This document shows positions 55,089 through 62,482 of a stretch of DNA of 64,000 nucleotides, piece by piece. The stretch lies in contig NZ_KE386573.1 of the NCBI RefSeq assembly GCF_000427685.1, forward strand, positions 2,154,938 through 2,218,937, in the 5' to 3' direction. The stretch comes from Haloplanus natans DSM 17983 (GTDB lineage Archaea; Halobacteriota; Halobacteria; Halobacteriales; Haloferacaceae). Each line of letters starts with the position of its first letter. The first letter of the stretch is position 1. The translations under genes and the position numbers were made by a program. The notes beneath the pieces were generated by a model. That model worked only from the letters and a program-made list of their open reading frames with translations, did no database searches and was not told where the DNA came from.

Positions 55089-55760
55089 ATGGCCGGACTC
55101 TGCTTCGACATGTACGGGACGCTCTGTGATACGAGTAGCGTGCGAACGCGCCTCGGCGAGGCACTCGACGTCCCCGAGCGCCTGGTGGCCGCCGTGGACG
55201 AGACGTGGCGACGCAAACAGCTCCAGTACTCCTACCAGAGCGCACAGATGGACGACTACGAGCCGTTCTGGGAGATCACGGGCCACGCGCTCGACTACGC
55301 GCTCGCGGCGTACGACCTCGATCCGACCCCAGACACCCGCGAGCGTATCCGGAGCGCGTACGACCGCCTCGATCCGTTTCCGGGCGCCGTCGAGGCGCTT
55401 ACGCGCCTCGGCGAGGCCGGACACGACGTGGTCGTCCTCTCGAACGGCAACCCGGCGATGCTCGAACGTCTGGCCGAAAACGCGGGGCTTGCTCCCCACC
55501 TCGACGGCGTACTGAGCGCGGACGCGGTGCGGACGTTCAAACCCGACCCGGCGGTGTACGAACACGCCGCGGAGACGCTGGACCGCCCGCTCGACGACTG
55601 TCGATTGATCTCCTCGAACGCGTGGGACGTGGCCGGCGCCGGTAACGCGGGGATGGCGACGACGTGGGTAAACCGCACGCGCGACCCGCCGGAATCGATC
55701 GGTGCCACACCGGGCCGGATCGCCGACACCCTTCCGGCCGTCGCCGACGATTTATGTTGA
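55089..55760 (+). CDS. Haloacid dehalogenase type II-like hydrolase
   Basis: 223 aa from ATG 55089; an upstream GTG at 55032 would add 19 residues lacking family features. HAD motif I is FDMYGTLCD with nucleophile D7; motif II is LSNGNP; motif III lysine lies in FKPDPAVYEH; motif IV is SSNAWDVAGAGNAG. The SSNxWD motif and nearby residues match (S)-2-haloacid dehalogenases, which remove halide from 2-haloalkanoic acids. The true substrate could differ. Confidence 0.87.
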   Translation: MAGLCFDMYGTLCDTSSVRTRLGEALDVPERLVAAVDETWRRKQLQYSYQSAQMDDYEPFWEITGHALDYALAAYDLDPTPDTRERIRSAYDRLDPFPGAVEALTRLGEAGHDVVVLSNGNPAMLERLAENAGLAPHLDGVLSADAVRTFKPDPAVYEHAAETLDRPLDDCRLISSNAWDVAGAGNAGMATTWVNRTRDPPESIGATPGRIADTLPAVADDLC

Positions 55761-55810
55761 TTATCTATCAGTAGTTCGGCGAATTTCACACGAACGTTAT
55801 CGTAAAAACA

Positions 55811-55822
55811 GAAACTATTATT
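55811..55822 (+). promoter_or_regulatory. TATA box of the ABC transporter operon
   Basis: GAAACTATTATT is centred about 29 bases before the ATG at 55847; the CAGAAAC part is in BRE position. Leaderless transcript expected. Confidence 0.5.
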
Positions 55823-55846
55823 AGTGTTCTGGCTACCCATTTGTGC

Positions 55847-57220
55847 ATGGGTAGCAATGACAGCCGTCTGGACAGACGCGATGTGATCAAGGCCGCCGGC
55901 GCCGCCGGCACTGCTGGACTGGTCGGGTTGGCCGGCTGTTCGGGTGGCGGCGGTGGCGGTGGCGGTGGCGGTGGCGGCGGTGGCGAATCGGAGTACCCCG
56001 AACTCGGCAACTACCCCGTCGAGGGTGATACGGCGACGCTCGGGTTCAACGTCCCGCAGTCCGGGCCGTACGCCTCCGAGGGGCAGGACGAACTGCGCGC
56101 GTACGAACTCGCGGTCAAGCACCTGAACAACGGCGGCGGCTGGGTCGACTCCCAGTTCGACGACCTCTCCGGCGACGGCGTCCTCGACTACCAGATCGAC
56201 TCGGTGAGCGGCGACACCGCGACCGACGCCGACACCGCGCGCCAGTCCGCTTCGCGGATGATTCAGCGCGACAACGCGGTCATGGTGACCGGCGGGTCGT
56301 CCTCCGCCGTCGCCATCGCGGTCCAGGAGCTGTGTCAGCGCGAGAAGGTCCCGTTCATGGCCTGTCTGACCCACTCCAACGAGACGACGGGGGCGAACTG
56401 CGTGCGCTACGGCTTCCGCGAGATGTTCAACGCGTACATGACGGGACAGGCGCTCGCGCCGGTGCTGACCGAAGAGTACGGGAGCGACCTGCAGTTCTAC
56501 CAGCTCTACGCCGACTACAGCTGGGGCCAGACCGTCCAGGAATCGATGAATCAGTTCCTGACCGAGGCAGGCTGGGAACAGGTCAACTCCGTCGCCACGC
56601 CGCTCGGCACCAGCGACTACTCCTCGTACCTCTCGCAGGCGGCGAACTCCGACGCCGACGTGCTCCTGCTGGACCACTACGGACTGGACGGCGCAACGTC
56701 CGTGAGCCAGGCCGTCGACGCCGGCCTCGACGAGAACATGGAGATCGTCGTCCCGCTGTACAACCGCCCGATGGCGGAGGCGGCGGGCGCAGCCATCGAG
56801 GGTGTCTTCGGCACCGTCGCCTGGGACTCCCAGATCGACAACACCCCGTCCCAGGAGTTCCTGCAGACGTTCCAGAACGAGTACGACCGCATCCCGTCCG
56901 GGCCGGCACAGCTCGCCTACGCCCAGACGCTCCAGTACGCGGCGGCGGTCGAGCGCGCAGGCACGTTCTACCCGCCGGAAGTGATCCGTCAGCTGGAAGG
57001 TTACGAGTACAGCAACATCGGCATGGGTGCCGAGTTGATGCGTGCCTGCGACCACCAGGCCCAGCGCGACGTGCCCGTCGTCCGCGGGCTACCCGAGTCC
57101 GAACAGTCCGCAGGCCAGTACTTCGAGATCATCAACATCACGAGTCGCGACGAACTCGGCTACGCCTGCGACGCCGGTCCCGCAGCCGAGTGTGAACTCG
57201 GCGAGTACGGCGACGAATAA
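55847..57220 (+). CDS. ABC transporter substrate-binding lipoprotein, branched-chain amino acid type
   Basis: 457 aa. Tat signal with twin arginine in RRDVIKAAG, hydrophobic segment and lipobox LAGC (cysteine near residue 31), then a run of 14 glycines as linker. The mature part is a type I periplasmic-binding fold (TATLGFNVPQSGPYASEG, MVTGGSSSAVAIAVQE). LivJ-like proteins bind leucine-type amino acids, amides, urea or other small solutes; the ligand is not known. It is anchored outside the membrane and feeds the permease genes 137 bases downstream. Confidence 0.92.
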   Translation: MGSNDSRLDRRDVIKAAGAAGTAGLVGLAGCSGGGGGGGGGGGGGGESEYPELGNYPVEGDTATLGFNVPQSGPYASEGQDELRAYELAVKHLNNGGGWVDSQFDDLSGDGVLDYQIDSVSGDTATDADTARQSASRMIQRDNAVMVTGGSSSAVAIAVQELCQREKVPFMACLTHSNETTGANCVRYGFREMFNAYMTGQALAPVLTEEYGSDLQFYQLYADYSWGQTVQESMNQFLTEAGWEQVNSVATPLGTSDYSSYLSQAANSDADVLLLDHYGLDGATSVSQAVDAGLDENMEIVVPLYNRPMAEAAGAAIEGVFGTVAWDSQIDNTPSQEFLQTFQNEYDRIPSGPAQLAYAQTLQYAAAVERAGTFYPPEVIRQLEGYEYSNIGMGAELMRACDHQAQRDVPVVRGLPESEQSAGQYFEIINITSRDELGYACDAGPAAECELGEYGDE

Positions 57221-57260
57221 CCGCGGTCGTCCGGCGCGGATCGCACTCGCGCCGCAGCAC

Positions 57261-57270
57261 AAAATTATAG
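57261..57270 (+). promoter_or_regulatory. Possible internal promoter before livH
   Basis: AAAATTATAG, about 90 bases before the livH ATG, in an AT-rich gap after the binding-protein gene. It could give extra transcripts of the permease and ATPase genes. Confidence 0.3.
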
Positions 57271-57356
57271 TAAATAATGCTCAATCACACGTATATGACA
57301 CTACCACCCGGAGCCCCTCGTCGGTCCACCGAGCGTGGCGTCCGTGAGGTGAGAGG

Positions 57357-58298
57357 ATGAGTTTCCACATCGAGGCGATAACCGTCCTGCTCAACGGCCT
57401 CCAGCAGGGTGCAATCTACGTCCTGCTTGCCGTGGGCCTGTCGATCATCCTCGGCACGCTGAAGTTCGTCAACTTCGCCCACGGGGCGCTGTATCTCGTC
57501 GGGACCTACGCGGGACTGCTGTTGGCCCTCGAAATCAACCTGACGAGCGGACTGCTTCAGGAGTGGGGCGTCTCGACGCTCGGACTCGGCCTGGGCTACA
57601 TCCCCGCGCTGATCATCGTCCCCCTCGTCGTCTTCGTCGTCGGCCTGGCGATGGAACGCTTCGTCGTCGAACCGTTCAAGAATCGACCCGACACCGACCA
57701 GATCCTCGTCACCTTCGGGCTTGCGATCATCGTCCAGGAAGTCTTCCGGGCCTTCTTCGGATCGAGCAGCCTGCCGTTCAGCCAGCCCGCGTGGGCACAG
57801 GGCCCGCCGCAGGTTCCCTTCCTGACGGCTATTCCCATCTCCTCGTGGCGGTACTACGTCATCGGGATCACGGCGATTCTGGTGCTCGTCGTTTACGTTC
57901 TCGTCGAGTTCACCGATTTCGGCCTGATCGTCCGCGCCGGCACCCGGGACCCCGAGATGGTGGAACTGCTCGGTATCCGGCTGAGCCGGCCGTACATCGT
58001 CGTCTTCGGTATCGGCGCGGCGCTCGCCGGCGTCGCCGGCGTCGTCGGCGGCCCGCTCAATCCCGTCAACCCCACCATCGGCAACGAGATTCTCGTCCCC
58101 GCGTTCCTGACCGTCGTCATCGGCGGCGTCGGCTCCATCGCCGGCGCCGTCCTCGGGGGCGTCCTGTTCGGCCTCACACAGGCCATCCTCGTGGCGACGT
58201 ACTCCGCGTGGGCGCAGGTGGGTCTGTACGCCATCGCCGCCATCGTCCTGCTCGTTCGGCCACAGGGCCTGCTCGGCGAAGAGGGGGTGGCGCCGTGA
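57357..58298 (+). CDS. livH: Branched-chain amino acid-type ABC permease, LivH
   Basis: 313 aa with about eight membrane helices. Typical opening LLNGLQQGAIYVLLAVGLSIILGTLKFVNFAHGALY and the LivH loop FTDFGLIVRAGTRDPEMVELLGI near residue 190, which contacts the ATPase. It ends in a GTGA overlap with livM, so the two are coupled. Confidence 0.95.
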   Translation: MSFHIEAITVLLNGLQQGAIYVLLAVGLSIILGTLKFVNFAHGALYLVGTYAGLLLALEINLTSGLLQEWGVSTLGLGLGYIPALIIVPLVVFVVGLAMERFVVEPFKNRPDTDQILVTFGLAIIVQEVFRAFFGSSSLPFSQPAWAQGPPQVPFLTAIPISSWRYYVIGITAILVLVVYVLVEFTDFGLIVRAGTRDPEMVELLGIRLSRPYIVVFGIGAALAGVAGVVGGPLNPVNPTIGNEILVPAFLTVVIGGVGSIAGAVLGGVLFGLTQAILVATYSAWAQVGLYAIAAIVLLVRPQGLLGEEGVAP

Positions 58299-59392
58299 GC
58301 GACGAACCCGCGCCGGCGAACGAGGCGGACGCGAGCGCCGTCGTCGACGCCACCGGCGTCTGGATCTTCCGGGGCAACGAGTTACGGGTCGTCGCCGGCA
58401 CCGCCGTCCTCCTCGCGCTCTTCCCGTTCGTCTTCGCCCGGATGCCCGTCGTGAGCGGCCTGCTACAGGGGTATCAGAGCCTCGCGACGCTCATCCTCAT
58501 CTGGGGCATCTTCGCGCTCGGCTTCGACCTGCTGCTCGGCTACACCGGCCTCCTCTCCTTTGGCCACGCCGCCTTCTGGGGTGGAGCCGCCTACGCCGCC
58601 GGTATCTTCAGCCAGAACGTCTCCGGGTCTCCGGTCCTGATGGTGGCCGCCGGCACCACCTTTGCCGTCCTGCTTGCGTGGGTGCTCGGATTCCTCTCGT
58701 TGCGCCGCGGCGGTATCTACTTCGCCATCCTCACGCTCGCGTTCGCTCAGATGTTGTTCTACATGTCCTCGTCGCCGCTCGCGTTCCTCACCGGCGGCGA
58801 GAACGGGTTTACGGGCGTCGAAACGACTGAACTGCTCGGTATCTTCCCCCTGGAGGGCGAGTTGCCACTCGTCCTCGAGACGCTGCTCGGAACCTGGCTC
58901 TACCTGTTCGTGGCGATCGTCACCTTGCTCTGTGTGGCGCTTGCCTACCGCATCCTCAACTCGCCGTACGGGATGGTGTTTCGTGCCATCCGCGAGAACG
59001 AACAGCGCGCGGAGTTCGTCGGACTGAACGTCTGGCGCTACCGCTTGATGTCTTTCATCCTCTCCGGCCTCTTTGCCGGCGTCGCCGGGAGCCTCTTTAC
59101 CATTCACGGCTCGTACGTCCCGCTCTCCTCGTTTTACTGGACGACGAGTGGCGAGGTGGTCATCATGACCGTCCTCGGCGGGACGGGGTCGCTGTTCGGC
59201 CCCGTCGTGGGCGCCGCCGTCTACCTCTACGTCGAGAACATCGTCAGCGGCGGGCATCCGTTCGATTTCATCGCCCCCTTCTGGCACCTCATCCTAGGGC
59301 TGGTGTTCGTCGTCGTCATCTGGACGTTCCCCCGCGGCATCTGGGGCTTCTTCTGCGACGTTCGTGACTTCGTCACCGGAGGTGAGGACTGA
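58295..59392 (+). CDS. livM: Branched-chain amino acid-type ABC permease, LivM
   Basis: 365 aa from a GTG that overlaps the livH stop. The N-terminal 30 residues are acidic and cytoplasmic. About nine helices follow; GFDLLLGYTGLLSFGHAAFWG and the ATPase-contact loop SPYGMVFRAIRENEQRAEFVGLN-type sequence near residue 235 are diagnostic. It forms the heteromeric channel with LivH. Confidence 0.95.
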   Translation: MSDEPAPANEADASAVVDATGVWIFRGNELRVVAGTAVLLALFPFVFARMPVVSGLLQGYQSLATLILIWGIFALGFDLLLGYTGLLSFGHAAFWGGAAYAAGIFSQNVSGSPVLMVAAGTTFAVLLAWVLGFLSLRRGGIYFAILTLAFAQMLFYMSSSPLAFLTGGENGFTGVETTELLGIFPLEGELPLVLETLLGTWLYLFVAIVTLLCVALAYRILNSPYGMVFRAIRENEQRAEFVGLNVWRYRLMSFILSGLFAGVAGSLFTIHGSYVPLSSFYWTTSGEVVIMTVLGGTGSLFGPVVGAAVYLYVENIVSGGHPFDFIAPFWHLILGLVFVVVIWTFPRGIWGFFCDVRDFVTGGED

Positions 59393-60150
59393 TGGCGCTT
59401 CTCGAAACGGAGGACCTCGTCAAGGAGTTCGGCGGCCTCGTCGCGACCGACGACGTAAACCTCACCGTCGAGGAGAACGAACGCGTCTCGATCATCGGGC
59501 CGAACGGGGCCGGCAAATCGACGCTGATCAACCTCATCACACGGCGTCTCGACCCCACGTCGGGCGACATCCGGTTCAAAGGCGAGTCGATCGTGAACCG
59601 CGACCCCCACGAGGTGGTCCAGATGGGCGTCAGCAAGTCGTTCCAGACCGCCTCCATCTTCTCGAATCTCACCGTTCGTGAGAACGCCGAAATCGCCGCA
59701 CTCGCGGCCGAACACGGTTCCTTCGGATTCAAGTTTCTCGAACACCGTGACAGCCTCACCGGCGTCCACGAGGTGGCACGGGACACCCTCAACGCCGTTG
59801 GCCTCCTGAGTCAGGCCGACCGCACGGCGTCGGAACTCCCCTACGGCGACAAGCGTCGCCTCGAAATCGGTATCGCGCTCGCGGCCGAACCGGATCTCCT
59901 CCTGATGGACGAGCCGACCGCGGGGATGTCGCCCGAAGAGACCGAGGCGACGGTCGACCTCGTCGAGGAGGTCAAGCAGGAACTCGGGTTGACGTTCGTC
60001 CTCATCGAACACGACATGGAAATCGTCTTCAGAGTGTCCGACCGCATCGTCGTCCTCAATCGCGGCCGGGTCATCGCCGAAGGAACGCCCGAGGAAATCA
60101 GGGGCGACCCGGAGGTACAGGAGGCGTATCTTGGAGGTGTCGATCTGTGA
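59392..60150 (+). CDS. livG: ABC transporter ATPase, LivG
   Basis: 252 aa. Walker A GPNGAGKST near residue 37, Q-loop, signature region LPYGDKRRLEIGIAL (a proline replaces the usual serine of LSGG, as in LivG), Walker B LLLMDEPTAG and switch histidine in IEHDM. The C-terminal RGDPEVQEAYLGG is typical of LivG. Its ATG overlaps the livM stop by one base (TGATG). Confidence 0.95.
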   Translation: MALLETEDLVKEFGGLVATDDVNLTVEENERVSIIGPNGAGKSTLINLITRRLDPTSGDIRFKGESIVNRDPHEVVQMGVSKSFQTASIFSNLTVRENAEIAALAAEHGSFGFKFLEHRDSLTGVHEVARDTLNAVGLLSQADRTASELPYGDKRRLEIGIALAAEPDLLLMDEPTAGMSPEETEATVDLVEEVKQELGLTFVLIEHDMEIVFRVSDRIVVLNRGRVIAEGTPEEIRGDPEVQEAYLGGVDL

Positions 60151-60890
60151 GCCTACTCGAAGTCGACGCCATCGACGCCTACTACGACGAGAGTCACATC
60201 CTGCGTGATCTCTCGCTCTCCGTCCAAGAGGGCGAAATCTGTGCGCTGCTCGGACGCAACGGCGCGGGCAAGACGACGACCCTGCGCGCTATTGCCGGGG
60301 CGAAACCGCCACAGGTTCGCGACGGCTCGGTCACGTTCAAAGGCGACGACATCACCTCGATGCCAGCCGACGACGTGGCGATGCAAGGTATCTCGCTCGT
60401 TCCCGAGGAACGGCGGGTGTTCGCCAACCTCAGCGTCGAGGAGAACCTCCGGATCGCCGAGGTGTCCCGTAACCGCTCGAACACGTGGAGTCGGCCGCTC
60501 ACGTCGACGGGGACCTCTATGTCCACCGAACAGGTGTACGACGACTTCCCCCGGCTCCGCGAGCGCAAGACACAGAAAGCCGGCACGCTCTCGGGCGGCG
60601 AACAGCAGATGCTCGCCATCGCCCGCGCGCTCAAACAGAGTACAGATCTCCTCCTCCTCGACGAACCGTACGAGGGGCTCGCGCCCAAAATCGTCGAGGA
60701 CGTGGAGGCGGCCGTCGAGCGCATCAGCGATCAGGGCGTGACGATCCTGCTCGTCGAGCAGAACGCCGCCGCCGCCATCAAGATCGCCGACCGAGCGTAC
60801 GTCGTCGACCAGGGAGAGGCCGTCTTCGACGGAACCGCCGACGAACTCCGCGAGGACGAAACGACCCGCGAGCGCTACCTCGGTGTCTAA
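60147..60890 (+). CDS. livF: ABC transporter ATPase, LivF
   Basis: 247 aa from a GTG overlapping the livG stop. Walker A GRNGAGKTT near residue 38, signature LSGGEQQMLAIARAL, Walker B LLLLDEPYEGLAP, and the LivF ending ERYLGV. An insertion of about 15 residues between the Q-loop and signature (NRSNTWSRPLTSTGTSMS) is longer than in E. coli LivF. Confidence 0.95.
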   Translation: MSLLEVDAIDAYYDESHILRDLSLSVQEGEICALLGRNGAGKTTTLRAIAGAKPPQVRDGSVTFKGDDITSMPADDVAMQGISLVPEERRVFANLSVEENLRIAEVSRNRSNTWSRPLTSTGTSMSTEQVYDDFPRLRERKTQKAGTLSGGEQQMLAIARALKQSTDLLLLDEPYEGLAPKIVEDVEAAVERISDQGVTILLVEQNAAAAIKIADRAYVVDQGEAVFDGTADELREDETTRERYLGV

Positions 60891-60891
60891 G

Positions 60892-61572
60892 ATGGCCGGC
60901 TCCGACCCTTCGACCGCGGCGCTCGACGACGCCATCGACGACCTCGTCGCCGCCGGTCTCGTCGACGAGACCGACGACGGACTCGCCACGACCGAGGCGT
61001 TCGAGTCGACCCGGCGGATCTACCGCGATACGTACGGTGCCGTCGACGACGACGACTTTCGACGGACGGTCGCGGACACGTTCGGCGTGAGCGAATCCGT
61101 CGCGGCCGACCGGATCGAACACGGGGCGATCACCCGCGAGGGCCTGATCGCGTACCTCTCGCTTCGGTCGGAGACCGATGACGTCGACGACGAGCGACTG
61201 GCGACGATGGCGACGCTCGTCGCCGAACTCTCGCCGGGATCGCCCGTCCCCGACCGGCTCCGGGAACTCGACGACGAGTCGTGGCCCGCGTTTCTCGACG
61301 ACCATCCCGACGCGGTCGTGACGGTGTGGCGCCACGACTGCGCACCCTGTGTGGCGCTGAAAGAGAATCTCGACGCCGTGCTGTCGGCACTCCCGGACGG
61401 GGTGGCCGTCGCCGGCGTCGACGGCGAGTCGGTCCCGGAGTTCCGGCGGGCGGTCGGCGTCGACACCGCGCCCGCGGTCTGTTCGTTCCGCGGCGGCGAC
61501 CTCGAGGACGTGACGACTGGCCGGCAGTCCGTCGAGACGTACGTGGATCGGTTCGCGGCGGTGTTCGAGTAG
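60892..61572 (+). CDS. Thioredoxin-fold protein with CxxC and acidic N-terminal helical domain
   Basis: 226 aa. Residues 1-125 are helical and acidic with no clear family. Residues 130-226 are a thioredoxin-like domain with the redox motif DCAPCVALKENL near residue 154 (CAPC) and the cis-proline region TAPAVCSF. It begins one base after the livF stop and is thus probably in the same transcript. It may reduce a disulfide or act in signalling for the transporter; this is inference. Confidence 0.75.
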   Translation: MAGSDPSTAALDDAIDDLVAAGLVDETDDGLATTEAFESTRRIYRDTYGAVDDDDFRRTVADTFGVSESVAADRIEHGAITREGLIAYLSLRSETDDVDDERLATMATLVAELSPGSPVPDRLRELDDESWPAFLDDHPDAVVTVWRHDCAPCVALKENLDAVLSALPDGVAVAGVDGESVPEFRRAVGVDTAPAVCSFRGGDLEDVTTGRQSVETYVDRFAAVFE

Positions 61573-61603
61573 CGAACACCGTCGGGAAGGAGTTCGGTCG
61601 CAG

Positions 61604-62002
61604 TTATTCCTCGGTGTCGCCCGCGACCATCACCGGCCGGTTCGCGTTCAGGATCACCGTCTGTGTGACGCTCCCGAACAGCGCCTTGCCCGTGGGCGAC
61701 CGTTTTCGGCCGGCCACGACGATCAGGTTCGCGTCCGTTTCTTCCGCAACTTCGAGCAGTTGGTCGGCGGGGTCGCCGCTCGATTCGGCCACTTCGACGT
61801 CGATGCCTCGCTCCTCGAGGAAGTCGGTCGCGTGACGCACGGACGCAAGCTGGGACGCCGACGCACCGCTCGGATTGTCGGTGAAGCTGTGGATCACCGT
61901 CACCCGCTTCTCGGACGTCTCGCCGGGCAGGTCGGCGACCGCACGCGCACAGGCCATCGCTCGCTCCTCGTTGTCGTCGACACCGATCACGACGTGGTAC
62001 AT
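61604..62002 (-). CDS. Universal stress protein UspA family
   Basis: 132 aa starting MYHVVIGVDDNEERAM. The ATP-binding motif G-x2-G-x9-G-S/T type appears as GRKRSPTGKALFGSVTQ near residue 97, ending PVMVAG. Haloarchaea have many Usp genes; function in stress response or transporter control is not defined here. It is convergent with the thioredoxin-like gene, 31 bases apart. Confidence 0.9.
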   Translation of the reverse strand: MYHVVIGVDDNEERAMACARAVADLPGETSEKRVTVIHSFTDNPSGASASQLASVRHATDFLEERGIDVEVAESSGDPADQLLEVAEETDANLIVVAGRKRSPTGKALFGSVTQTVILNANRPVMVAGDTEE

Positions 62003-62040
62003 ACTACCAGTTCGACGAGCCAGCACTAAGTTTCTTTACT

Positions 62041-62301
62041 TTACGCCGTCTCCATATCGAGTCGATCCGAGAGGTAGACGACGAGAGCCAGTGGGAGGCC
62101 GAGCACCACCGCGACAGTTACCATCCCGTACACGGCGAATCCGGCGCCGTTCGGCGGGAGCGAAACGAGGAAGAACAGCCGGGGCGGGGCGGGTAGTTCG
62201 ACGACTTCTCCGAGGACGACCCCGAGGAATCCGGCGATTCCCACGATGACGGCGTAGAGAATCAGGACGAACCGTCGGCCGTCGCGGCGTGTTTCCGACA
62301 C
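62041..62301 (-). CDS. Small two-span membrane protein near the cytochrome oxidase gene
   Basis: 86 aa from a GTG at 62301 (MSETRRDGRRFVLI); the open frame continues upstream but overlaps the microprotein at 62384. Hydrophobic helices cover about residues 10-32 and 49-75. The position next to coxA suggests an accessory role in the oxidase, but no motif supports it. Confidence 0.55.
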   Translation of the reverse strand: MSETRRDGRRFVLILYAVIVGIAGFLGVVLGEVVELPAPPRLFFLVSLPPNGAGFAVYGMVTVAVVLGLPLALVVYLSDRLDMETA

Positions 62302-62383
62302 GGACGGGCGTACGGTCCACGGTGGATTATCGCTTTCCCTTCGAACCGATGGGCCTTTGCCGACACCTCCCGTGGATCCATCT

Positions 62384-62467
62384 ATGAGCAACACGGATAT
62401 CCTCGGCATCATCCTGGGGAGCGTCGCACTCCTGATGTTCGTCACCGGGATTCTGCTGGCAACGTAA
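62384..62467 (+). CDS. 27-aa single-span microprotein
   Basis: 27 aa: MSNTDILGIILGSVALLMFV then TGILLAT. After a polar start of five residues it forms one membrane helix. It lies on the plus strand in the 181-base gap between two minus-strand genes, beside coxA. Size and form recall the single-helix small subunits of heme-copper oxidases, such as subunit IIa of the Thermus ba3 enzyme. Confidence 0.6.
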   Translation: MSNTDILGIILGSVALLMFVTGILLAT

Positions 62468-62482
62468 TACGGCGGTCGGTCG

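Noticed and set aside
57563-59392. A 609-codon frame including livM
   Set aside because: The first 244 codons are Arg/Pro-rich out-of-frame reading of livH; the GTG at 58295 overlaps the livH stop as expected.
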